Assembly: GCA_021234155.1 (NCBI GenBank)
Contig: JAJEKV010000093.1
Span: forward strand, 3,339,174 to 3,403,173
From: Isoetes taiwanensis
Lineage: Eukaryota; Streptophyta; Lycopodiopsida; Isoetales; Isoetaceae
Direction of reading: 5' to 3'
DNA: 64,000 nucleotides
Both the position numbers and the translations under genes were made by a program. The number at the start of each line of letters is the position of its first letter. The first letter of the stretch is position 1. Positions 49,961-60,571 of this stretch are shown here, in pieces. The notes under the pieces are model-generated. The model was not told where the DNA came from and did not search any database. It worked only from the letters and a program-made list of their open reading frames with translations.

Positions 49961-50480
49961 TCTAGACACAAGGTCGGGAAGTGACGATTCAAAACCTGTA
50001 TGTTTTGAAATATGTAGATGAGACAAATGAAGAGAATGTTAAAGGCCTTGCCTTGGCATATAAATTTCTTGTACTAACAATATAATACCATCAATAGTGC
50101 CTAGATATATTTGTAAGATATATAATATACCTCTCTAGGGGGAACTACCTTAACATGGTGTGGGCCATTAAAGCTACATGTGTGTCACATGTCTAATTAA
50201 CTACACCTAACCGCATCGATGATCGAGATAATGCATTTTTATTATGTGGAAGGGCAAACAAGAAATCCATTCTTAGCACAGCGAGAACTCATGCAACTCT
50301 GTTAAGGTCAAGAACATAGTTGTATTAGTACAAACTAGATATTTAAAATTAAACCCACTGGACAATCTCCGAGGCAAAAGGTTTGAACCTCACATTTTTT
50401 TTTTTACGAGACAACAAAACAATAAATATGCGTGCACACCTTGAGGGGGGATGGGAGGCAACCCTCCGTGGTGCAGGACC
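49961..50480. other. No recognisable gene
   Basis: Unremarkable AT-rich DNA. A B-box-like word 'aggttcaaacc' (minus, near 50380) stands alone. Confidence 0.3.
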
Positions 50481-52480
50481 TTGTTTATTACTTTGTTTAA
50501 GGTCCACACTAGACTAATCTTATGCGTGAGACTAGGAGCAGGACTAGTTTATCCCATCGCCTTCACCCCTTGGCCGCCAAAATGGAGGACACATTATAGG
50601 ATTTGGGGGACCGGAGGGCAACCTTAAAATGTCGCGAGGACCTTGTTTATTACTTTGTTTAAGGTCCACACTAGACTAATCTTGTACAGACTGACTAGTA
50701 GGACCTTGTTTATTACTTTGTTTAAGGTCCATACTAGACTAATCTTGTCTGGACTACTAGTTTATCCCATCGCCTTTAAGTACGCCAAAGTGGAGGACAC
50801 GTTATAGGATTTTAAGTTCTACCACATGGGGGATCATCATCTTATACCCTAGCAACCAACTTCCAAATATAAATGACATTGGGAGGACACGATAGGATTT
50901 TAAGTTCTACCACATCGGGGATCATCATCTTATACCCCTAGCAACCAACTTCCAAATATAAATGACATTGGCAAGGTTTGAACCCATGACTAAATGTACA
51001 TTTATTTTGGCATTACTAGACCTATACCAACTCATCACACATCCATTGGGCAAAACTTTTGCCTTACATGCTCACTTTGTAGGCGTGGATTTAAAGCACG
51101 CCTTAGGAAATCTAGGTCCTATGTGCAACTCTAGGGGCATGGCTTTTTAGCCTCACCATCCTAGGGCCACCTGCCATAGTACCATTGATTTTTTATTACT
51201 TTGTTTAAGGTCCATCCTAGACTAATCTTGTACAGACTAGCTATTTATCCCACCGCCTTTGTACCAAAAGTGGAGGAAGGCTTTTAAGTTCTACCACGTT
51301 GGGGATCATCATCGTATACCCCTAGTAGCCAACTTCCAAAAATAAATGATATTGGTAAGATTTGAATCCATGACCAAAATGTACATTTATTTTACTAGAC
51401 CTATACCAACTCACCACACATCCTCTGGGCAAAACTTTTGCCTTACATGCACACTTGGCAGGATTTAATCCCACCATAGGAAGTCTAGGTCCTAGGGGCA
51501 ACTCTAGGGGCATGGCCTTTTAGCCTTACCATCCTAGTGCCACACCGCCATAGTACCATTGATTTTTCATTACTTTGTTTTTAAGGTCCATGCTAGGCGA
51601 ATTCTTGTACGGACTAGCTATCTTAAACCTTACACAAAGTAATATCCGTACTTTGTTTAAGGTCCATACTAAACCCTATATTTTGTTTAAGGTCCATACT
51701 AAACTAATCTTGTACAGACTAGCTAGCTTATCCCTCCTGCAGCAGCCAAAGTGGAGGACACGTATACTAAACCCTATATTTTGTTTAAGGTCCATACTAA
51801 ACTAATCTTGTCTGCAGACTAGCTAGCTTATCCCTCTACTGACCAAAGTGGAGGGACACGTGATAGGCTTTTAAGTTCTACTACTGGGGGATCATCATCG
51901 TATACCCCTAGTAACCAGCTCTCAAAGATAAGAGACATTAGCAAGGTTTGAACCAATGATCAAATGAACAATTATTTTGGCATTGCTAGGCCTATACCAA
52001 CTCACCACATATCCGTTGAACAAAACTTTTGCCCTACATGCATACTTTGTAGGCAAGATATTAGGCAAGATATAATCCTACCTTAGGAAGTCTAGGTCCC
52101 ATGGGCAACTCTAAGGGCATTGCTTTTTAGCCTCACCATCATAATGCTACATGTCATGGTCCCATTGATTTTTTATTACTTTGTTTAAAGTCCATATTAA
52201 GCTAATCTTCTTGTACAGACTAGCTAGCTTATCCCGCTGCCCTATGGCATCCAAAGTGAAAGCGTATAGGCTTTTAAGTTCTACCACGTTGGGAATAATC
52301 ATCGTATACCCATAGTAACCAACTCCCAAAGATAAGAGACATTGACAAGGTTTGAACCCATGACCAAATGAACAATTATTTTGGCATTACTAGGCACGGC
52401 AAAGCTTTTTCCCTACATGCACTTTGTAGGGGGATATAATCCCACCTTCGGAAGTCTAGGTCCTATACAGGGTATTTTTT
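50481..52480 (-). repeat. Tandem array of a 300-600-bp unit that carries a SINE
   Basis: The phrase 'ttactttgtttaaggtcca' recurs near 50490, 50650, 50710, 51196, 51570, 51655, 51780 and 52177. It is followed by 'actaatcttgtacagacta', a 'gtggagga' phrase, 'ttttaagttctacca', 'ggggatcatcatc' and 'tacccctagtaacca'. At least four units contain, on the minus strand, GAGTTGGTATAGG (51033-51021 in the first) and, 35 nt on, GGGTTCAAACC (50985-50975), a good A/B box pair of a tRNA-derived SINE. Head-to-tail repetition of whole and partial units shows tandem amplification after insertion. Short plus and minus frames here (50962-51150, 51322-51513) are not genes. Confidence 0.75.
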
Positions 52481-52489
52481 AGTGGCCCC

Positions 52490-52800
52490 AGCAGGCCATT
52501 GGCCACACAAAAAATAGTCGGCCACACCAGCGTAGGATGCATTCTCACCACGAGCAAAGGGTGGTGGCGGAGTTCAAAAAAACCGACTTATTAAATTCAT
52601 TCCTTAAGTGGCCAATTTAATATTTGCCAATTATTCACAACCATAGGGCATGACCTCAGAATATTATCCACACTAAAATCTGTTTGGGTGGCCAGGCCCT
52701 ATATTGGCCAAGTGGAATAATTTCAAATTTCTAGGGTCGTGGCTAGGCCCTATATTGGCCAAGTGTAGGGACATAATTTTGCCACTTGTAGGGGGCTAAT
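52490..52800. repeat. Short local repeats with 'aggccctatattggccaag'
   Basis: The 19-bp phrase occurs at about 52695 and 52747. Related 'ggccac' words occur upstream (52490-52535). Its function is unknown. Confidence 0.5.
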
Positions 52801-53527
52801 TTTTGTTTGAGTAGAGCCCAAAAAAAATTTCATAAAGAATTTTTCAATAATATAGTATTTTTTTTCATTTGGTTAGAGTGTTTTATTAATTTGATTTTGC
52901 AATTGCATCCCTTGCTCTTCAATCCCGCCTGAATCTACTCTTCATCGTCCCTTCTTCATCGTTCTTTCATTCCGACCTTAGTGACCATATCATAAATTGC
53001 AACGTTAACTTGTATGGTATATGGGTGAATGGGTAACCTGAAGGCCTCTGCATATATTGCTAACTTGATAGCCTTTACAAATTAAGACTACCAGGCATCG
53101 ATTAATGCGGAGAAAATAGAGTTGATGTGATTTATGCATACTATCACTTCCAGTTCCAACCATCCTTGTATTTATATATGCCAAAATGCACAATGTAATT
53201 GTGCACAAATAAACCAATTTGGATTTGTTAAGTTTGGCATGGGATAGGCAAGCTATCACGACCTCATTGATCAAGGGGGACACCTTGACAAATATTGGCG
53301 TGGCTTTACATGTCAGATGTATGGATGTGGCCAATTCGAATTTTTTGGAGAAAAAATTAGCTCCATGGTTTTGCCATGTCATTTACACCCCCTTGGTATA
53401 ATGATTCAAAAAAGGGCCAGACCAAACTATGCTCAACAAATTATTCAAGGTAAGTAGTGGCCATTATTTTATGCCTCTTCAAATATGTAGGGAGGTTAAA
53501 AAATACCCTGGTCCTATACCAACTCAC
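52801..53527. other. Unassigned; possible 3' end of the multi-exon gene
   Basis: A 125-codon minus frame (53382-53005) is open but shows no motif. The next exon of the gene at 53528-54941 could lie here. A candidate acceptor before 'ggggtgtaaatgacatggc' (minus, near 53380) would give only about 12 more codons. I could not decide. Confidence 0.3.
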
Positions 53528-54941
53528 CACACATACTAGACTCGATCCATTGGTACGCATCATGCCATTTGTCAGGCATAATGCTAACCAGATACCTATT
53601 CACAAAACAAGTGAGGTTAGATATTCAATTATAACCATAATGCAAAAAAGAAGATGATCAAATTACCTTCCAAATATATCTATATGCTTATTGAACATAT
53701 GCTTGTCTCTGCAAAGACCTTCCATATAGTATTTAGTCACCTTGGTTAGAGGTTTTTGCAGGAAAGGATAGCATGGAACTATTTTCAACAAGCTCTCTAG
53801 ATCTCTCAGAAACCAAACTTGTATTAGCGAGAAACAAATGAATTGCAACTACAAGAATACATTACTTATTCTCTGGCAGATGCATAAGATCAAAGAGCAC
53901 TCTCGGATGATGTTTAGCTTCTAGTCCCTGGGGTTATCATAAGGTTGTTTATATATTACACTTTAACCGCTTCAAGTAAAATAATATATATTCACCTCTT
54001 AGGTTGCAGTTGTATTTTTGCACTAACTCCTTCCTTTTTTCTTGTCTCCTTCTCTAGTTTAACCAACCTTAGTTTCCAACCTTGGTTTCCTCTATGTCAT
54101 CATTCTTAGTTGCCTTAACCTTGGTTTCCTCAACCTTGGTCTCCTCAACCTTTGTTTCCTCAACCCTAGTTTCCTCCAACGCCATATCATCCTTTTGGAT
54201 ATCTTGTACCTCCACCACCTCTTCCTCTCCTTTAATAGGACCACTCTCCTCTATCTTTTCAATAGTTGCCTGAACAAAGGTTGTAGAAGAATCACCACGT
54301 TCCAACACTTCTGCATAAATTAGTCACCAAAGTTAATCAATGTATTGTCATTCCTAATTTTAAATTCATCACTCAATAGCATTTGAATTACCTGGTGAAA
54401 TGATGGCATTGGCTTAATAGGTTTCCTAATTGGTTTCCCTGGAAATCTATACTGCGCAGAAAGACCTGAGGAATCTGAAAATATATACTATGTAAAGACT
54501 TGAAGAACCTAGAAAAAGGGGTGTTTAATAAATACAATACACACAAACAAATAGAAGATGCAATATACCTGTAGTATTAATTACTGCCTTCTGCTTCAAC
54601 TTTTCAACCTCGACTGCATATTCCACAAATGTTTGAATCGATTTGCTCATGGCTACATGGAATTATAAGTGACATATCAAGCTCATATGATATGAAAATT
54701 AAATTTTGGGGATTGTAAATCAATCAAATGTGGTAGTTACTTACATGTGTCTAATGACTTCACTGGTTCCTCAAGCTCTTCGTCAAAAGATTTTATAAGG
54801 TTTACAGGTGATGCCCATGTAGAAGTATTTCCCAAATCTTCCTAATACCCAGAGAAATCATGCAATGCATACATGCGAGACATGTATGCTCACCCCCTCT
54901 ACAATCTTGATCAAATGGCTCGGATCGATGGGATACTCCAT
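53528..54941 (-). CDS. Multi-exon gene of unknown function, acidic V-E-E-T-K repeats
   Basis: On the minus strand six exons join with GT-AG introns and matching phases: 54941-54894 (ATG, M-E-Y-P-I-D-P-S-H-L-I-K), 54841-54745, 54652-54569, 54474-54081, 53848-53667 and 53595-53528. The first three junctions are strict: phase 0, 1, 1. Exon 2 has S-F-D-E-E-L-E-E-P-V-K-S-L; exon 3 has F-V-E-Y-A-V-E-V-E-K-L-K-Q, a possible short coiled coil; exon 4 has F-P-G-K-P-I-R-K-P-I-K-P-M-P, then an acidic tail with V-E-E-T-K repeated three times; exon 6 has I-M-P-D-K-W-H-D-A-Y-Q-W-I-E. Exon 4 needs one single-base shift near 54325 (after I-N-F-G-D) to continue. The weakest junction is exon 4 to 5 (donor GTTGGA). 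The readable part is about 290 residues and the true ends may lie beyond. I recognise no family. Likely a host gene, or a captured or degenerate one. Confidence 0.5.
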
Positions 54942-55129
54942 GCTGAAAATATAGATGAATGGATCTCTGGTACTTTACAACTGTTTGATACATTGTGCTT
55001 TTCATTTGTTTGGATCACTTGAAGCATGATATGACTGTTAGCTCGCATCTATAAAATACACTGAACACACATATCCAAAGAAAATACATTTGCTAAAATG
55101 AATGTTCACGGAGATTATACATTTTCTAC

Positions 55130-56495
55130 GCTTTAATTTGCCGTGGATAATTATGTTGAGCCGAGTAAAGATCAAAGGAGGAGCTATGGCATTTGAATTT
55201 GTACGCTCTGTAAGAAGACAGATTATCTTTACACCTTTGTCAAATAAAATCTAAAAGACATGGAAGTTGAATGTGAAGCAATACTATCTGAGTAGAATAG
55301 CTTGAATGCCCCTTTGTACGCGCCCGAAGTTTGTCGTGTCTGAAACATGATAGATACTGCAAAATTAGAAGACATTATTGAATTTCCTTAGTTAATCTAT
55401 AATATTTTTGCAAGTCTTTTACAATCACGTACTCCATAGAATTGTAGCAAGAACACACATACATTTACAATGCATTCAAGAGTCCATGTTGGACATCATT
55501 GGATGTTTGAAAATTCTCCCGCCATGATTCACACTTAGAAGCTAAATTTGTAACAATTCAATTTTGCAAGACTGAAAAGTTCATGGTCACGTTAATGCAT
55601 CCATAGCAAATAAATGTGGAAAGAGACATAAGCCATTGAGGCCCTGCAAGTACAAATCCTTTACATAATTGGAATTGAATGTCATGAAATGGCAAAAATA
55701 AAAGATCTCAAAATCAAAATGCTTGCTGAACATATGGTAGATCCGTCATAATCTTGGAGTTGTAAATCAGAAGTTGAACCAATACATTAATTACTACATA
55801 AATATTTACAGAGAGTTTGCTATGTTCATCTTTAAAATGACATGTAATTACTCTCTTGGCAATGCTATAACAAAGGTATACATAGAACTATGTATACAAT
55901 TTAGCAGTTCTAGAGCAAAGTGAAGAGGGAAAGCCTGAAGGTAATCGTTTAGACTTAAAGGTTAACTTGCAAACAAAGTCTCGTTATCTTGCTCAAAGAC
56001 TATAACTACAATCATTTAAGGGAATGGACGCTTCTTAACCAAAGGAATCCCGTGATGCTGGTAAAGGAGCTGAAAGTTTTAAAACACAATTTGAACATAA
56101 AATATCATGACACGTGTATTCAAGCCATAGCAACTCCACATGGGCATTCTCAATAGCACTTTCCAGACATGACCATAACTTTCCATTTTGGCCATACATC
56201 ATGAAGGCATTGACATCATTCTCGAAGGCATCTATTGTGCAAACATCGAATGTCAAACTTTAAAGAGCAGTCAGTACCCTAAGGAAGTTTATTTTGGACA
56301 AGAAGAGGATGAAGAATAAGCTTCACTGAACGCTACATAAGATTCAAAGGACGAGTTACCTAGCATCGGGAGATAGTCAATGCTTAATATAGGGAAATCC
56401 ATTTTCATCTTAGAAAAAGAGACCCCGATCCTTTTGCGACCTTGCCTTGTCATTCGTAAGATATATAAAGGGCTATGCACTTGGAACCTTGTCAA
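55130..56495 (-). other. Candidate upstream exons of the same gene
   Basis: Three minus-strand segments are protein-like. 56495-56289 ends in M-K-M-D-F-P-I-L-S-I-D-Y-L-P. 56256-56035 contains F-D-V-C-T-I-D-A-F-E-N-D-V-N-A-F. 55345-55130 follows a good acceptor (tgtttcag) with K-L-R-A-R-T-K-G-H-S-S-Y and, after one TGA, Y-R-A-Y-K-F-K-C-H-S-S-S-F-D-L-Y-S. The last shares a frame on both sides of the TGA. I did not find donors that join them cleanly to 54941. 55346-56034 shows nothing else. Confidence 0.3.
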
Positions 56496-56739
56496 AGAGA
56501 AACTACATGTAGGACCAATTAGAGGAACTATATAGTTCCCACCATGGGTTCAACGTAATTCAATATTGAGGACAACGCCATCCTCCTTAAAGTGAGAAGA
56601 GTATGAATCTCGGCCCTATGTTGGGGCATAGTTGTGGGGTTATTGGGATCATATTCCGTGAGGTGATGGATATGCTGAATCAGCTATATCATGGTGCACT
56701 ACCTTGACATATATCATAATATTTAACAACATGCCTATT

Positions 56740-56895
56740 ATTGCCAAGGTTTTTTTCCTCGAAAGCCATTCGAGGCAGGGGTTTTTTAATCATGACAGTA
56801 ATACATTTGTTGTGCTATTTGATTGGGTCCCATTGGCCTGTTGTTATCCATGGATGATAAAGTTCTATTCAATTCAATTCAATTCAATTCTCCCT
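56740..56895 (+). mobile_element. LINE 3' end with (ATTCA)n tail
   Basis: 'aaggtttttttcctcgaaag' near 56748, 'ggggttttttaatcatgac', 'gattgggtcccattgg' and 'ccatggatgataaagttc' lead into ATTCAATTCAATTC. The same order of words marks the LINE copies at 9546 and 42206-43925. It is strongly 5'-truncated; only the 3' non-coding part is present. Confidence 0.65.
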
Positions 56896-58885
56896 TTTCT
56901 TCATCTTTTTTTCCTCTACTCTAGTTTTCCTTTGTACATATTTTCTCATAGCACACTTAACTCAGCATTTACATTATGTGTTTCTTTATGTGCATGGATC
57001 ATGTAACCAATATAACCAGCCTCTCCATTTGGGAGATTTTTCAAGCCAACATGATGTCGTTTATATAATATTTTAAATATTTTATCTATTTCTATTATTG
57101 TCAACGGCTTCCACATTTATTATTAGACTCTATGCAGAAAGGATGTTTTTTGCATTTTACTTTCTAGTTCGACATTACTCTCAGTTGTCTGACCCTATTC
57201 TTTGAAGTCCATTTATCATTATGAATTCTGAGAAACTCGAAAGTGTTTTTCATCTCGATGATAAGCCTTCAGTAAATTCTCCCACTACTACTCTCACACT
57301 ATATGCCATCTTCAAGAGACCAAAGACATTCTTATGACTACTTCTCCTATTGGATAGAATTTTGGGAGTAGTTTGAGGAGGTTCCCATGGTCGGTTACCC
57401 CTCACAGGGTTGTTTTTCATAATATTTTGTAAAATGTTGTGATCAATGACATGCCTATACAAGTCTTCCAGTAGAATAGCAAAGATGTAATCATTTAGAC
57501 ATTGTAAAACTACTTATCTATCAGAATTGCCAAATTTATTAACGATCATTGATTTTTGAAATGAGATAATGCAAGTATCTACCAATTTGCATCTTACATC
57601 ATATTTAAAAAAATAAAAGGACTCAATATGGCACTAGAGTACATAATTGACGGTTGGAATGGCACTCACATAGAGAATTGATGGTTGGTAGTGGATTCTC
57701 TTACATCTATCAAAGTTTTGTCACATGAGTCCATGTGAGACCACAAGTGCAATCTCGACATGGTACGATGATTTGATATAAGATGTGGATTGATTGGCAC
57801 ATTGTATCACTAAAGATAAATTTGGGGTTGTCGTGCAAATTTGTCTTTAGGTGATAATCTCTTAGGACTATTTAATAATGTCTAATCGTCTCCCTAGAAT
57901 TGGTACCAAGATTATCCCTTCACGTGGGCGTTTCTCTTTTTTCTTTCCATGTTGATTCTTTTTGGCCCTAGTTTGTCGGCCCATTCTTTCTCAAGATATG
58001 CATGCATGGTGCCATAATACTAACATAACACCTACACTATTGCATTACACCCTCAATCTTCTGCCCTCTTTCATGTGTTGATTGTGCGGGGGTGAACATT
58101 GTTTTCTTATTAGTCACTTTAGCATCTCATTATGAGCAGAGACAATATTGTCTAACAAACTGTGGTTTATGTGAGAAGGAAAAGTGCCCAACTCAAGAAA
58201 AAGATCGCACTAAAATGAAGAGCCTCCAATGCATTTTAGAAGTATCCGATGGAGCACCAAAAGGAAAAATCATGAAACAAGACTCCAAAGACAATATCAT
58301 AGAGAAATGTTTAAAGGAAACCTCAGAAAGGAGTTTTCAGAGCTTCATAGTTCTTGCACCATCCCAAATCAAAGGGGGAGGTGGAATTGTGGAGTCATGT
58401 TTCGTAATGAGGAAGTAGTATGCGTTTATATCCGTGAGCTTGCTCACGATCGAGTGTCAAGATTCTATGTCCAAAACATTGTGTGACTACTTAAAAGATG
58501 TTGCATATACATCGAGAAAGGGAGGCCGGAAAGAAGAGGAGATCTGTGAGATGATGATGTGCTTCCAATGATATGACAAACACAAGCAAAAGCTAGGATT
58601 CCAGAACTTGAATGTCCATGATACACTACTTACTACTCAATCTTAAAGGGGGAGTTAAGCTCAATATACTGGTGCAATGCCGATTGTGGAATTTGCTTAC
58701 ACATCAAGTACCAAGAGAGCAAAATCCCTTTTATATTATATTTGGGATAAATCCCAAAGGACCTACTATTTGGTTGTAATAGGCTTAAAATGATGTTGTT
58801 AGTCGTATGAATATGCATCAAAACAAGAAGGGAGTTAATGGGGACTTAATTAATGTCAATAGTTATCATGCTTTTTATTTATTGT
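56896..58885. other. No recognisable gene; two Copia-like polypurine words
   Basis: 'caaagggggaggtggaattg' (58370) and 'ttaaagggggagttaag' (58641) resemble polypurine tracts just before 3' LTRs, but I find no LTR pair and no pol motif near. The 108-codon plus frame 58092-58418 is Lys/Glu/Ser-rich and may be the tail of an old gag or pol; unproven. Confidence 0.35.
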
Positions 58886-58888
58886 CAT

Positions 58889-59475
58889 GTTTATACAAGG
58901 GTATAATGTGCATGAAGTGCTGAATGAAAATCTAGAATATGCAAATATATAGTTGACCAAGGCGGCATGTTTTGGAGTATAATCTTCAACCACCTGAAGA
59001 ATCTATGATACATTAGAAATATAGAGTTTTTTCTGAGATGTTCATAGTTTCTGAGTCATACACATCTTGTAGCATCTTCCAACATGTAGGGAAACAACAA
59101 TTTGTGTGTGAGCTTTTGGCAATAACACATAGATCTATTCGATATTCTTTCATTTACCTTAATCTTTATTGCTGCTTGTCCTCGAGCACAATTATCTTAA
59201 ATAGAACCACCTCATGGTAGTTTATACAATGGTATGATGTCCATGGAGTGCTAAATGATAATGTAGAATTTGCAAAATATATAGATGACAAAGACAACAT
59301 GTCTTAGAAAAATAATGCCATAAGCTTCCAATATATTCCCATATGTCGCGAACCATCAATTTGCGTGTGAGGCTTTTGCAAATTGTAGACCTACTTGGCA
59401 TTATTCGGCGTACCTTAATCTGCATCGATGCTTGCTCTCCAGTAACATTATCCTAAATAGATCCATCTCATGGCA
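58889..59475. repeat. Tandem duplication, about 331-bp spacing, well diverged
   Basis: 'tttatacaagggtataatgt' (58890) pairs with 'tttatacaatggtatgatgt' (59221). The matched order continues with 'tagaat(a/t)tgcaaa(a)tatata', 'aacaatttgtgtgtgag' / 'atcaatttgcgtgtgag', 'taccttaatct', 'attatc(t/c)taaatag'. Confidence 0.7.
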
Positions 59476-60097
59476 GCAAAAATAGAACCATTCTAGATAG
59501 AGCATATAATGAGCTTTAAAAAACTTCTCTTAGTTAATCATGCATCAAAATTTTGAGTCCGAGCAGGTCTTTTTTTTCTTGCAACTCTACATGTAATTCT
59601 CCTACCAATTCATAAGCAAAAATACGGGACTTTTGGGTGAGCAAAACGGCATTAGAAATAGTTCCAAAATAATAAGAATTCACCTACTTGACAAAAGATA
59701 AAATGAATGATCCGATATCGTTAAAAAGTTGCCTAAGCCTAGTTGCTTCATGTTTTTGTTGCTTTGTGGAATCTCGAGCTAAAGAATCATTCTCTCAAAC
59801 CCACCTAAAAATGGAATTGTAATAGAAGTCTTGTTTTCCAAACACCTTAGCTTCCAACGCTAAAAATCGCTAAGCCCATCCTCCAAAACCTAGCAAGGGA
59901 AAAGGTGAAGAACGACATAAAACTAAGGAATTGTCTTTGTTCCTACCTAAGATTGAGATTGCAATAAAGTTTTATTTCCAAAAATGCTTAGCTTCCAGAG
60001 CACGAAATTGTCATTTCCTCCAAAATCTAGCAAAGAAAGATAGAAAGTTCAAAATAGAAAGAGCATCATAAATTAAACATCGAAACCTTGTGCCGTA
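59476..60097. other. No gene; weak duplication
   Basis: 'cttagcttccaacgctaaaa' (59847) and 'cttagcttccagagcacgaa' (59988) begin two similar stretches ending in 'cctccaaaa(c/t)ctagcaa'. Confidence 0.4.
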
Positions 60098-60255
60098 GAT
60101 TACCCTGGGCTTTTGGTCTAGTGGTAACAAACTAGTCCTAGAACATGTATGTCTCGAGTTTGAGACTGCCCAGAGTCATACTATGTATAGACCCATCTCA
60201 TGCCATGTTGTAGGCTTCCCGTGGATGTTAAAATAATATCTATCTATCTATCCAT
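60098..60255 (+). mobile_element. tRNA-derived SINE with (TATC)n tail
   Basis: A box TGGTCTAGTGG at 60114-60124 and B-box-like GAGTTTGAGAC at 60157-60167 form a pol III promoter. The body ends 'ttcccgtggatgttaaaata' and then atatctatctatctatcc (60236-60254). The terminal CCGTGGATGTTAAAA also ends the unit at 24220-24480 and nearly matches the LINE-like 3' end at 22765, which suggests the SINE borrows that LINE's machinery. A tRNA gene is excluded by the tail and the lack of a 3' acceptor arm. Confidence 0.75.
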
Positions 60256-60571
60256 CCTATGATCAACTCGCCGCTCTAGAGCCAGACCTGCTACTCCCCT
60301 AAACGCAAGCTCTAATAGCCATAGTAGAGTGCCAAAACCATGGCATAAGTGATCATTAGCTCACAAAACTCAGAAAGCTTCTACATACATCAGACTTAAG
60401 CTTTTTGATCTGCCATGGACTAGAACTAGGAAAGAAGTCGGTGTTGAACTGAGGGTGCAACTCGCCATATCATTAAGACATGTGGTCATCAAGAGCCATC
60501 GGTAGGACTACATTCTCTCATCGCACAAGAGGATATACAACTATTTTGTCCTTTCCCTTGCCATGAAAAAT
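60256..60571. other. No feature seen
   Basis: AT-rich spacer between the SINE and the satellite; no frames or repeats of note. Confidence 0.4.

Noticed and set aside
60114..60167. tRNA gene
   Set aside because: A and B boxes are present, but no acceptor stem or 3' end closes the fold, and the unit continues to a (TATC)n tail. It is a SINE.
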